This document shows, piece by piece, positions 7,838 to 16,594 of a stretch of DNA of 64,000 nt. A program made the position numbers and the translations under genes. Location: contig CAVJLN010000012.1 of assembly GCA_963650485.1 (NCBI GenBank), positions 1-64,000 of the forward strand, written 5' to 3'. The stretch comes from Suilimivivens sp963650485 (GTDB lineage Bacteria > Bacillota > Clostridia > Lachnospirales > Lachnospiraceae). Numbering within the stretch: the stretch's first letter is position 1; each line of letters begins with the position of its first letter. Below the pieces are notes generated by a model. That model worked only from the letters and a program-made list of their open reading frames with translations, did no database searches and was not told the DNA's origin.

Positions 7838-9460
7838 ATGGCAAAGGAAATTAAATATGGGGCAGAAGCCCGTGCAGCATTAGAAGCCGGTGTTAATCAG
7901 TTAGCTGACACCGTGAGAGTAACACTTGGACCGAAGGGAAGAAACGTTGTTCTGGATAAATCCTATGGTGCTCCGTTAATCACAAACGATGGTGTTACCA
8001 TTGCAAAGGAAATCGAATTAGAGGATTCTTTCGAAAACATGGGTGCACAGCTCGTTAAGGAAGTAGCAACTAAGACCAACGATGTGGCCGGTGATGGCAC
8101 AACAACCGCAACCGTACTTGCCCAAGCAATGGTAAATGCCGGTATGAAGAACCTTGCAGCAGGTGCTAACCCGATCATTCTTCGTAAAGGTATGAAGAAA
8201 GCAACAGATTGTGCAGTAGAAGCTATTGCAAAGATGAGCTCCAAGGTAAACGGTAAGGAGCATATTGCAAGAGTAGCAGCTATTTCCGCAGGTGATGAAG
8301 AGGTTGGTAAGCTTGTTGCAGATGCAATGGAAAAGGTATCCGGTGATGGTGTAATTACCATTGAAGAGAGCAAGACCATGCAGACAGAGCTTGACCTTGT
8401 AGAAGGTATGCAGTTCGACAGAGGATATATTTCCGCATACATGGCAACGGATATGGATAAGATGGAAGCAGTTCTTGATAATCCTTACATCCTGATCACC
8501 GATAAGAAGATTTCCAGCATCCAGGAAATCCTTCCCCTGTTAGAGCAGATCGTTCAGTCCGGTGCAAAGCTTTTAATCATTGCAGAAGATGTGGAAGGCG
8601 AAGCACTTACTACCCTGATCGTAAACAAATTACGTGGTACCTTCAATGTGGTTGCTGTTAAGGCACCCGGCTATGGGGACAGACGTAAGGCAATGCTGGA
8701 GGATATCGCTATTCTGACAGGTGGTCAGGTAATCAGCGAAGAGCTTGGACTTGAACTTAAGGAAGCTACTATGGAGCAGTTAGGTCGTGCAAAATCCGTT
8801 AAGGTTCAGAAGGAAAACACGGTTATCGTTGATGGTGAAGGTGATAAGGATGCGATCGCAGCCAGAATCAATCAGATTAAGAAACAGATTGAAGAAACCA
8901 CTTCTGATTTTGATAAAGAGAAATTACAGGAAAGACTTGCAAAGCTTGCAGGTGGCGTAGCAGTTATCCGTGTAGGTGCAGCAACCGAAACCGAAATGAA
9001 GGAAGCAAAGCTTCGTCTCGAAGATGCGCTTGCAGCTACCAGAGCCGCTGTAGAGGAAGGCATTATCTGTGGTGGTGGTTCTGCATATATCCATGCATCC
9101 AAGGAAGTTGAAAAGCTTGCTGACAGCTTAGATGGTGATGAAAAGACCGGTGCACAGATTGTATTAAAGGCACTGGAAGCGCCTCTGTTCCACATTGCTG
9201 CAAATGCAGGTCTGGAAGGAAGCGTTATTATCAACAAAGTAAAGGAATCTCCTGTAGGAACAGGATTTGATGCATTAAAAGAAGAGTACGTAGATATGGT
9301 TGCCGCAGGTATCCTTGATCCTGCCAAGGTAACAAGAAGTGCACTTCAGAACGCAACAAGCGTTGCTTCTACCTTACTTACAACCGAATCTGTCGTTGCT
9401 TCCATTAAGGAAGACACCCCTGCAATGCCTGCAGGCGGCGCCGGAATGGGAATGATGTAA
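7838..9460 (+). CDS. groEL: GroEL chaperonin (60 kDa)
   Basis: This 540-residue protein is full length for the family. It shows the nucleotide-binding GDGTTTATVLAQ near residues 85-97, the apical-domain KAPGYGDRRKAMLEDIA, the GGVAVIRVGAATE region and the GGAGMGMM tail. It assembles into double heptameric rings that fold proteins with ATP and GroES. TAGGAGG precedes the ATG. It is cotranscribed with groES across a repeat-filled spacer and closed by a strong terminator. Confidence 0.99.
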   Translation: MAKEIKYGAEARAALEAGVNQLADTVRVTLGPKGRNVVLDKSYGAPLITNDGVTIAKEIELEDSFENMGAQLVKEVATKTNDVAGDGTTTATVLAQAMVNAGMKNLAAGANPIILRKGMKKATDCAVEAIAKMSSKVNGKEHIARVAAISAGDEEVGKLVADAMEKVSGDGVITIEESKTMQTELDLVEGMQFDRGYISAYMATDMDKMEAVLDNPYILITDKKISSIQEILPLLEQIVQSGAKLLIIAEDVEGEALTTLIVNKLRGTFNVVAVKAPGYGDRRKAMLEDIAILTGGQVISEELGLELKEATMEQLGRAKSVKVQKENTVIVDGEGDKDAIAARINQIKKQIEETTSDFDKEKLQERLAKLAGGVAVIRVGAATETEMKEAKLRLEDALAATRAAVEEGIICGGGSAYIHASKEVEKLADSLDGDEKTGAQIVLKALEAPLFHIAANAGLEGSVIINKVKESPVGTGFDALKEEYVDMVAAGILDPAKVTRSALQNATSVASTLLTTESVVASIKEDTPAMPAGGAGMGMM

Positions 9461-9659
9461 GCGTATAAACAGCCGATGCACAAGAAAAAGGGAAGCCCAA
9501 TGTGAGCTAGCTCACAAGGGGGCTTCCCTTTTTAATTGTATACCGCTGTAAGCGGTAGCCCCATAAAGAGGTGATACCTCTTTATGGGGCTAAGCATCGG
9601 TCTGTTTACACGCTTACCTCTTTGTGTGGCTAGGCATCGGCCTGTTTACACGCTTACAT
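9459..9659. repeat. nested inverted and direct repeats downstream of groEL
   Basis: A perfect 16-bp inverted repeat with a 3-nt loop lies at 9557-9591 (AGCCCCATAAAGAGGT and its complement). The motif GCATCGG-CTGTTTACACGCTTAC occurs twice directly (from 9594 and from 9633) and once inverted at the groEL stop (9459-9481), so the operon terminator sits inside a larger inverted repeat. No reading frame is present. I see no known RNA family. A TCTGAATAGTTGC motif at 9695-9707 matches the end of the element at 1-153 in 12 of 13 bases. Confidence 0.6.
9484..9534 (+). terminator. terminator of the groES-groEL operon
   Basis: AAAAGGGAAGCCC pairs with GGGCTTCCCTTTTT, and the loop holds its own small palindrome (TGTGAGCTAGCTCACA). 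A T run follows the stem. Confidence 0.85.
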
Positions 9660-9760
9660 CTATATACATATATACAAAATCATAAACAAATCGCTCTGAA
9701 TAGTTGCAACAAATCAAACGTTCGGCCTGACTTGCGAATGGAATCTGTTTTCTTCACGGA

Positions 9761-9789
9761 TTGACTACACTCATAAATAAATATATAAT
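9761..9789 (+). promoter_or_regulatory. promoter of rel
   Basis: TTGACT (9761-9766) and TATAAT (9784-9789) have 17-bp spacing, near consensus, about 70 bp upstream of the rel start. Confidence 0.75.
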
Positions 9790-9861
9790 AATATGGATAT
9801 TATAACAGACAACATCAGAGCTAAAGGCATCTGGCACTGAGAAATGCTAAAGGGTGGTAGA

Positions 9862-12198
9862 ATGACAGAAGAAAAGGATATCAGTAAGACAACTGGCGAA
9901 CAGGTTAAGAATGAGATGGTATTCGATGATGGTCGGATCGAATCAATTCAGGAATTTCAAAGTCCGGAGCAGTTATATCGGGATCTTATTTTACGTGTGC
10001 GTAAATATCACCCCTCTGATGATATTTCCCTGATTGAAAAAGCGTATCATGTGGCCTGCCAGGCACATAAGGATCAGGTGAGGAAATCCGGAGAGCCTTA
10101 TATTGTGCATCCCTTATGCGTAGCAATCATTCTGGCAGACCTTGAGATGGATCAGGAAACCATTGCAGCAGGACTTTTGCATGATGTGGTGGAGGATACC
10201 ATTATGACCGGGGAAGAAATCGAGAAGAATTTCGGCCCGGAGGTAGCTCTTTTGGTAGATGGCGTTACCAAGCTGCAGAATCTGCATCTGTCAACGGATC
10301 AGGATGGCAAGCCGGATCGGCTGGAAATGCAGGCTGAAAACCTGCGTAAGATGTTCCTTGCTATGGCGAAGGATATCCGTGTCATTCTGATCAAGCTGGC
10401 AGACCGTCTTCATAATATGCGCACCCTGAAATACCAGAAGCCGGAGGCGCAGCAGCGTATTGCAAGAGAGACGCAGGAAATCTATGCACCAATTGCACAG
10501 CGTCTTGGTATTTCCAAAATCAAAGTAGAATTAGATGACTTATCTTTAAAATATCTCGAGCCGGAGGCATATTATGATCTGGTAGACAAAATTGCAATTC
10601 GTAAAAGCGAACGTGAGAAATACATTCAGGACATCGTGGATGAAGTCAGTGAGCACATTAAAAATGCCGGAATTGAAGCCCATATTGACGGACGTATCAA
10701 ACACTTTTTTAGTATTTATAAGAAAATGAAGAATCAGAATAAATCGATTGAACAGATCTATGATCTGTTTGCAGTCCGCATTATTGTAAATACCGTCAAG
10801 GACTGTTATGCTGCGCTTGGTGTCATTCATGAAATGTATAAGCCGATCCCGGGGCGTTTCAAGGACTACATTGCCATGCCCAAGGCGAATATGTATCAGT
10901 CTCTTCATACGACACTGATCGGTAAAAGCGGGCAGCCCTTTGAAATTCAGATCCGTACTTATGAAATGCATAAGGCTGCAGAATATGGTATCGCAGCGCA
11001 CTGGAAGTATAAGGTTGCTTCCGATGGCAAGAAGATTGAGGATTCCGAGGAAGAGAAGCTGTCGTGGCTGCGTCAGATTCTGGAATGGCAGCAGGATATG
11101 TCCGATAACAGGGAGTTCATGAACCTGCTAAAGAGTGATCTTGACCTGTTTTCCGATAGTGTCTATTGCTTTACTCCGACCGGCGAGGTAAAGAACCTGC
11201 CGGCAGGCTCTACACCGATTGATTTTGCCTATAGTATTCATAGTGCGGTCGGCAACAAGATGATCGGTGCGAGAGTAAACGGAAAGCTGGTAACGATTGA
11301 TTATGAGATCAAGAACGGCGACCGGGTGGAAATCATGACATCCCAGAATTCCAAGGGACCGAGCCGGGACTGGCTGAATGTGGTGAAGAGTACTCAGGCC
11401 AAGAGCAAGATCAACCAGTGGTTTAAGAATGAGTTTAAAGAAGAAAATATTGTGAAAGGCCGTGAACTTTTACAGGCATACTGTAAGGCCAAGGTAATCG
11501 ACACCAATGAAATCATGGTGCCGGAGTACATGAACACGATCATGAATAAATATGGCTTCCATGACTGGGAGTCGGTTCTTGCAGCCGTCGGACATGGCGG
11601 TTTAAAGGAAGGGCAGATCATCAATAAGATGCTCGAGCTTTATGAAAAGGATCATAAAAAGGAATTGACTAATGAAGAGGTTCTTGCGGCTGTTGCAGAG
11701 AACGACCAGCAGAAGAACATTCCGCATATGAGATCCAAGAGCGGTATTGTCGTAAAGGGAATGCATGATCTGGCAGTACGTTTTTCAAAATGCTGTCTGC
11801 CGGTTCCAGGAGATGAAATTGTTGGCTTTGTAACGAGAGGACGTGGCGTATCCATTCATCGCACCGACTGCATTAATATCATTAATCTTCCGGAAATGGA
11901 AAGAGTGCGCCTCATTGATGCAGAATGGGAAGATAATGCGAAGGATGCCGGAGATGAGAAGTATATTGCAGAAATTAAGATTTATGCCATGAACCGGAAT
12001 GGACTTCTTGCAGATATCACGAAGATTCTTACGGAGAAGAACATCAGTATCCGGAGTCTTAATACGAGAGTGAATAAACAGGGATATGCAACACTTGCCA
12101 TTGCCTTTGAAATCAACAGCCGGGAGCAGCTTAATACCCTTGTGGACAAACTGCACGGCATTGAAGGTGTGATGGATATAGAGAGAACTACCGGCTGA
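9862..12198 (+). CDS. rel: bifunctional (p)ppGpp synthetase/hydrolase Rel
   Basis: This 778-residue protein makes and degrades the alarmone (p)ppGpp. The N-terminal HD hydrolase domain is intact (LLHDVVEDT, with HD at 107-108). The synthetase domain is around 240-350, with the RFKDYIAMPKANMYQSLH region. A TGS domain follows (about 405-465), then the helical and zinc-finger-like part (CCLPVPGDEIVGFVTRGRGV) and a C-terminal ACT domain (about 690-770). Both catalytic halves look functional, as expected where one Rel serves the cell. ATG 9862 was chosen over ATG 9844 because AAAGGGTGG lies at a proper distance only from the later start. A metallo-hydrolase gene follows within 50 bp. Confidence 0.97.
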   Translation: MTEEKDISKTTGEQVKNEMVFDDGRIESIQEFQSPEQLYRDLILRVRKYHPSDDISLIEKAYHVACQAHKDQVRKSGEPYIVHPLCVAIILADLEMDQETIAAGLLHDVVEDTIMTGEEIEKNFGPEVALLVDGVTKLQNLHLSTDQDGKPDRLEMQAENLRKMFLAMAKDIRVILIKLADRLHNMRTLKYQKPEAQQRIARETQEIYAPIAQRLGISKIKVELDDLSLKYLEPEAYYDLVDKIAIRKSEREKYIQDIVDEVSEHIKNAGIEAHIDGRIKHFFSIYKKMKNQNKSIEQIYDLFAVRIIVNTVKDCYAALGVIHEMYKPIPGRFKDYIAMPKANMYQSLHTTLIGKSGQPFEIQIRTYEMHKAAEYGIAAHWKYKVASDGKKIEDSEEEKLSWLRQILEWQQDMSDNREFMNLLKSDLDLFSDSVYCFTPTGEVKNLPAGSTPIDFAYSIHSAVGNKMIGARVNGKLVTIDYEIKNGDRVEIMTSQNSKGPSRDWLNVVKSTQAKSKINQWFKNEFKEENIVKGRELLQAYCKAKVIDTNEIMVPEYMNTIMNKYGFHDWESVLAAVGHGGLKEGQIINKMLELYEKDHKKELTNEEVLAAVAENDQQKNIPHMRSKSGIVVKGMHDLAVRFSKCCLPVPGDEIVGFVTRGRGVSIHRTDCINIINLPEMERVRLIDAEWEDNAKDAGDEKYIAEIKIYAMNRNGLLADITKILTEKNISIRSLNTRVNKQGYATLAIAFEINSREQLNTLVDKLHGIEGVMDIERTTG

Positions 12199-12246
12199 TC
12201 AGGGAAGATCGTGCTGAACAGTTACAGCATATGGAGAAAGGATACA

Positions 12247-12876
12247 ATGTCAGACTTGAAGATTGGACAACTTACACTTGGCATGTGCCAGACGAATTTT
12301 TACTATGTATATGAAGAAGGAAAGAAGGATGTGATTGTCTTTGACCCGGCCGATCGGGGAGAATTTCTGTATCAGCAGCTTACGGCAAAGGGCTTTCACG
12401 TGGCTGCAATCTGTCTTACGCACGGCCACTTTGACCACATCTGGGGCGTGGAAGACCTGAAAAAATGCAGCGGTGCCAAGGTATATGCCTATGAAGGTGA
12501 GAAAGAGCTCTGCGAAAGCGATGCTTTAAATGTTTCAAAAGCAGCAGGACGAGCATGTACGGTTACTCCGGATGTCCTTTTGAAGGATGGAGAAACGGTT
12601 GAAATTGCCGGGATGCAGTTTCTGGTGATTGCAACACCGGGGCATACGAAGGGAAGCTGCTGCTACTATTTTGAGGAAAACAAGGTGCTGCTCAGTGGAG
12701 ATACCCTGTTTCAGGATTCTGTGGGAAGAACGGATCTTCCGACAGGCAGTATGAGCACATTGGTAAGATCGGTTCATGAGAAGTTGATGGTACTTCCCGA
12801 TGATGTGGTGGTATATCCGGGACATGGGGAGTGCACCAGTATCGGACATGAGAGAAAATATAATGCATTTCTTTGA
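12247..12876 (+). CDS. MBL-fold metallo-hydrolase (glyoxalase II-like)
   Basis: The 209-residue cytoplasmic protein has the metallo-beta-lactamase fold. It carries THGHFDH (the HxHxDH metal motif, about 59-65), the next histidine ligand in TPGHTKGS, an aspartate in SGDTLF, and GRTDLPTGS and YPGHGE near the end. This set matches the hydroxyacylglutathione hydrolase-like subgroup, but the substrate cannot be read from sequence. ATG 12247 is preceded by GGAGAAAGG. It lies in the rel-MBL-hemZ order common in Firmicutes. Its 3' part (from 12541) is duplicated downstream; this copy is intact. Confidence 0.92.
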   Translation: MSDLKIGQLTLGMCQTNFYYVYEEGKKDVIVFDPADRGEFLYQQLTAKGFHVAAICLTHGHFDHIWGVEDLKKCSGAKVYAYEGEKELCESDALNVSKAAGRACTVTPDVLLKDGETVEIAGMQFLVIATPGHTKGSCCYYFEENKVLLSGDTLFQDSVGRTDLPTGSMSTLVRSVHEKLMVLPDDVVVYPGHGECTSIGHERKYNAFL

Positions 12877-12897
12877 TCGAAATGAGAAGAGGAAAAG

Positions 12898-13191
12898 ATG
12901 AGTAGTTTATTAAGTGTATTCGTGAATCAGAAAGGATATGAATATGATATTCATTCTCTGGTAAAGGCATTTTATCCGGCACAGGACGTCAGGGTCTTCG
13001 TGCCGGATTCTGATGAAAAGGATGTTTTGAGCTCCGATGAGGAACTTCCGGATTTAAAAATTGATTTTGCACCGGAGGAGATCTGCATGAGCATTGTGGG
13101 GGGCGGCACGAAAAAAGCAGATTTCGGTGGCAGCAGGACGAGCATGTACGGTTACTCCGGATGTCCTTTTGAAGGATGGAGAAACGGTTGA
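12898..13191 (+). pseudogene. 3'-truncated hemZ copy made by the tandem duplication
   Basis: The first 77 residues equal the start of intact HemZ (MSSLLSVFVNQKGYEYDIHS onward). At the duplication junction (13130) the frame enters duplicated hydrolase sequence out of phase and stops after about 20 unrelated residues, giving a 97-residue product. It keeps its own ribosome site (AGAGGAAAAG) and so may still be translated. It lacks the whole radical SAM domain. Confidence 0.9.
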
Positions 13192-13465
13192 AATTGCCGG
13201 GATGCAGTTTCTGGTGATTGCAACACCGGGGCATACGAAGGGAAGCTGCTGCTACTATTTTGAGGAAAACAAGGTGCTGCTCAGTGGAGATACCCTGTTT
13301 CAGGATTCTGTGGGAAGAACGGATCTTCCGACAGGCAGTATGAGCACATTGGTAAGATCGGTTCATGAGAAGTTGATGGTACTTCCCGATGATGTGGTGG
13401 TATATCCGGGACATGGGGAGTGCACCAGTATCGGACATGAGAGAAAATATAATGCATTTCTTTGA
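13130..13465 (+). pseudogene. 5'-truncated MBL-fold hydrolase copy
   Basis: This copy begins at codon 99 of the hydrolase and runs identically to its stop. It lacks the HxHxDH metal motif, so it cannot be an active enzyme. A TTG at 13094 in the upstream hemZ fragment opens the frame, giving a chimeric 123-residue product at most. It lies directly before the intact hemZ, so hemZ keeps its normal upstream sequence. Confidence 0.88.
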
Positions 13466-13486
13466 TCGAAATGAGAAGAGGAAAAG

Positions 13487-14980
13487 ATGAGTAGTTTATT
13501 AAGTGTATTCGTGAATCAGAAAGGATATGAATATGATATTCATTCTCTGGTAAAGGCATTTTATCCGGCACAGGACGTCAGGGTCTTCGTGCCGGATTCT
13601 GATGAAAAGGATGTTTTGAGCTCCGATGAGGAACTTCCGGATTTAAAAATTGATTTTGCACCGGAGGAGATCTGCATGAGCATTGTGGGGGGCGGCACGA
13701 AAAAAGCAGATTTCGGTGGATATAAGATAGAACTGAAAGAGGGCATAGATCGTCCACACGTCAAGAACTGCTTAAAGAAGCTGATTTATACCGCACTTTC
13801 GGAATATACCGGGAAGAAGCTTCCCTGGGGAACCCTGACCGGAATCCGCCCGACGAAAATTCCGATGACAATGATGGAAGAGGACGTTACGGATGAGGAA
13901 ATCATGCAGTATATGCAGGATACGTACCTCATCAGTGAGGAAAAGGGAAGGCTTTCCATTGAGATTGCCCGCAGGGAAAAGGCCTTGCTGGATACTCTTC
14001 ATTACGAAGATGGCTATAGTCTCTATATTGGAATTCCGTTCTGCCCGACGACCTGCCTGTACTGTTCCTTTACTTCCTATCCGATTTTTTCTTGGGAAAA
14101 GCGTGTTTCGGAGTATTTAGCAGCACTGGAAAAGGAAATTGACTTTGTAAGCAGTTTTTATCGGGATAAGATTCTGGATACGATCTATATTGGCGGAGGC
14201 ACACCGACCACATTGAAGGCACCGGAGCTGGAACGGCTTCTTTCTTATATGGAAGAGAAGCTGGATCTGTCCCACCTGAAGGAATTTACGGTTGAAGCAG
14301 GAAGAGCGGACAGCATTACGAGAGACAAACTGGAGGTCTTGAAGAACCATGGAGTTGCCAGAATTTCGGTGAATCCGCAGACCATGAACCAGAAGACGCT
14401 TGATCTGATCGGCAGACGCCATACGGTAGGGCAGGTGAAGGAAGCATTTGCTCTGGCAAGAGAGGTTGGCTTTACCAACATTAATATGGATATTATCTTA
14501 GGACTTCCGGAAGAGACGGAAGCAGAGGTGCAACATACGATAAATGAAATTGTTGCGATGCAGCCGGATAGCCTGACAGTACATTCCCTTGCCATCAAGC
14601 GTGCATCGAAGCTCAGCCAATGGATCGAAGAAAAGGGAATTTCCATGCTGAACAACACAGAAGAAACCATGAAGATTGCCATGGAGGGAGCCAGGCAGCT
14701 CCGGATGGTTCCGTATTATCTCTACCGTCAGAAAAACATGTCCGGCAACTTCGAGAATGTCGGCTATGCGACAGAGGGTAAATTCGGTATCTATAACATT
14801 CTGATTATGGAGGAGAAGCAGACCATTGTGGCCCTCGGCGCAGGCTCGATCACCAAACGGGTTTATCCGGACGGAAGAATTGAGCGCTGCGACAATGTGA
14901 AGGATGTGGGACTGTATATCGAAAAGATTGATGAAATGATTGAGCGGAAGAGGAGGCTTTTGACAGAAGAAAATGTTTAG
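13487..14980 (+). CDS. hemZ: HemZ-like coproporphyrinogen III dehydrogenase, radical SAM
   Basis: The 497-residue protein has a roughly 170-residue N-terminal region typical of HemZ and a radical SAM domain with the cluster motif CPTTCLYC (C186, C190, C193), GGGTPTTL and a HemN-like C-terminal part. HemN-type enzymes oxidise coproporphyrinogen III without oxygen. HemZ of anaerobes without a full heme pathway may have another job, so the substrate is uncertain. ATG follows AGAGGAAAAG at the end of the duplicated segment. The first 232 bases belong to the 589-bp repeat. Confidence 0.9.
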   Translation: MSSLLSVFVNQKGYEYDIHSLVKAFYPAQDVRVFVPDSDEKDVLSSDEELPDLKIDFAPEEICMSIVGGGTKKADFGGYKIELKEGIDRPHVKNCLKKLIYTALSEYTGKKLPWGTLTGIRPTKIPMTMMEEDVTDEEIMQYMQDTYLISEEKGRLSIEIARREKALLDTLHYEDGYSLYIGIPFCPTTCLYCSFTSYPIFSWEKRVSEYLAALEKEIDFVSSFYRDKILDTIYIGGGTPTTLKAPELERLLSYMEEKLDLSHLKEFTVEAGRADSITRDKLEVLKNHGVARISVNPQTMNQKTLDLIGRRHTVGQVKEAFALAREVGFTNINMDIILGLPEETEAEVQHTINEIVAMQPDSLTVHSLAIKRASKLSQWIEEKGISMLNNTEETMKIAMEGARQLRMVPYYLYRQKNMSGNFENVGYATEGKFGIYNILIMEEKQTIVALGAGSITKRVYPDGRIERCDNVKDVGLYIEKIDEMIERKRRLLTEENV

Positions 14981-15000
14981 GTTACTGTTATTGTCACATA

Positions 15001-15047
15001 GTAACAGTTCAGCCATGCAGAAATCTGTTCTTGCAGATCCCACATGA
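15001..15047. repeat. left-half copy of the 13-bp-ended element
   Basis: GTAACAGTTCAG-CCATGCAGAAATCTG (15001-15027) matches the left end of the element at 1-28 with a few changes, then diverges into a short CTG/CAG hairpin. Just before it, GTTACT (14981-14986) and AGTAAC (14999-15004) form another inverted repeat. The region 14981-15111 has no gene. Confidence 0.55.
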
Positions 15048-15111
15048 ATTTATTATAATATTGACAACAATCCATAAGACAAAGACTGGTGCAAAGAAGC
15101 TGGAGGCCGGC

Positions 15112-15342
15112 ATGAATATAAAAGGAAACCAACGCTCAAGGGAAACAAAAAACAAAATCAATGGTACTTTTTATGGCCATTATGAAGATGTGAATGCACT
15201 TTTAAATGAAATAGGCAGGATAATTGATAAGGGATATCACCCTGATACAGATATGATAATTTTTTTCGGGGGGGGGGTAAATACCATAGCCCGTGCCCAG
15301 TTTAGGAAGCTTCAATCAAATAAGTCTCTTACGTTAAATTAA
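15112..15342 (+). pseudogene. short ORF, possible remnant of a TetR-type regulator
   Basis: The 76-residue reading frame has a good ribosome site (GGAGG) and ATG 15112. Residues 16-36 contain INGTFYGHYEDVNALLNEI, which resembles the end of the TetR helix-turn-helix and the helix after it (compare INRNTFYYYFGDIYEVLE in the intact regulator at 26559). The rest of the DNA-binding domain and the ligand domain are missing. The frame then runs through T7-C-G10 (15260-15277) and ends soon in every frame. I infer a decayed gene, but a small real protein cannot be excluded. Confidence 0.4.
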
Positions 15343-15411
15343 GTCGATTTTTCGGGTATATTGTAATTATTCAAAGGGATACCAAAGAGTAGATGGGAGA
15401 AAGATGGACCA

Positions 15412-16536
15412 ATGATCGTGATAGAGGAGATTTTGACTGCAAACGGCATCAGTATTCTGGGAATGTGGTTTTTGCTAAACTGCCGGCGTAAAAATAGGGA
15501 GAGTATCAGCCTCAAGGACAAGCTTTATGACGGAATGGCTATCACAAACCTGCTGGGAGCACTGTTTGAAACGATTTCATTTTTGATAGATGGGAAGAAT
15601 GTCACGTGGGGAAGGGAACTTAACTATTTGTCGAATAGTATATGTTTTCTGGGGACAGTGACCATAGGTTTTCTGTGGTGTCTGTATGTGAATCAGCACA
15701 TTTATGGGCATGGTCAGAAAACATTCCGCAGCATGAAAATCGTAATGCTTCCATGGCTTGTGGAGTTTATAGCAATCATCTGCAATCTTTTTGGCATGGA
15801 GATCCTGTTCCGCATATCGGAGAATAATGTATATCAGAGATGCAGTGGAGCGATTATAGGATATCTGTCACTGATAATTTACTTTATTTACAGTGTTTAT
15901 CTGGTGTATCATTCCAACAAAAGGAATAAATTGCACTTTTTTCCGGTTCTGTATTTTGTGATGCCCTGCCTGCTGGGGGTAATCATCCAGCTGTTTTGCT
16001 ATGGAATAACGACCGCATGGGTATCGGTGACACTGGCCATGACTTATGTCCAGATGCAGTTATATGCAGAGAATATATATGTGGACGAACTCTCGGGGCT
16101 GTATAACAGGAGATATTTAAACCGGGTATTGTCGAAAACAGAAGATATAGATTGTGACTTTCTATATGGAATTATGATGGATATTAATGACTTTAAGAGC
16201 ATCAATGACCGCCTGGGGCATAACATGGGGGATCAGGCGATCCGGCGGATGGGAGAAATCCTCTCAATGTCTGTAATGTATAATGATGTTGCAATCCGGT
16301 ATGCAGGCGATGAATTTATCGTTTTGTTATCCGGAGCTGATGAAGCCGAGGTGTTTTCTACTATGGACAGGATCAGAGACAATCTCCAGAGGTTCAGTGA
16401 GTCGGACAATGCACCATATAAACTGAGTGTATCTATGGGGAGTACCAGATTTGAGGTGGGCGATGATGCCGAAAGCTTTTTAAGACATATGGATGAAGCA
16501 ATGTATGAAGAAAAGCGTAAGTATCATAGTACATGA
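15412..16536 (+). CDS. membrane-bound diguanylate cyclase (GGDEF)
   Basis: The 374-residue protein has about six or seven membrane segments in residues 1-215 with no recognised sensor family, then a GGDEF domain (about 220-374) starting DELSGLYNRR. Its signature is RYAGDEF (AGDEF 298-302), a variant found in active enzymes, with the substrate and metal site MDINDFKSIND present. It should make c-di-GMP from two GTP at the inner face of the membrane. No RxxD inhibitory site is visible five residues before the signature. ATG is preceded by GGGAGAAAGATGG. A lipoprotein gene follows. Confidence 0.9.
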   Translation: MIVIEEILTANGISILGMWFLLNCRRKNRESISLKDKLYDGMAITNLLGALFETISFLIDGKNVTWGRELNYLSNSICFLGTVTIGFLWCLYVNQHIYGHGQKTFRSMKIVMLPWLVEFIAIICNLFGMEILFRISENNVYQRCSGAIIGYLSLIIYFIYSVYLVYHSNKRNKLHFFPVLYFVMPCLLGVIIQLFCYGITTAWVSVTLAMTYVQMQLYAENIYVDELSGLYNRRYLNRVLSKTEDIDCDFLYGIMMDINDFKSINDRLGHNMGDQAIRRMGEILSMSVMYNDVAIRYAGDEFIVLLSGADEAEVFSTMDRIRDNLQRFSESDNAPYKLSVSMGSTRFEVGDDAESFLRHMDEAMYEEKRKYHST

Positions 16537-16594
16537 TCATATAAATAACGGTAACCGTTCAGAAATAAAACGGTAAAGGAAAAGAGGTAATATT

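Larger units (their letters stand above)
12541..13718. repeat. 589-bp perfect tandem duplication
   Basis: 12541-13129 and 13130-13718 are the same sequence with a constant offset of 589 bp. I found no mismatch by eye. The unit starts inside the MBL-hydrolase gene and ends inside hemZ codon 78. The ends share only about 1 bp (G), so the junction (TTTCGGTGGCAGCAGG) is not explained by long flanking homology. One intact copy of each gene remains, plus a 3'-truncated hemZ and a 5'-truncated hydrolase between them. It is either a recent duplication or an assembly artefact. Confidence 0.93.

Noticed and set aside
9459..9843. Riboswitch or T-box before rel
   Set aside because: Strong hairpins are present, but I could not see the conserved core of any known riboswitch, and the promoter at 9761 lies after them.
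13094..13465. A novel short hydrolase gene
   Set aside because: It is identical to the 3' part of the upstream hydrolase, lacks the metal motif and is explained by the tandem duplication.
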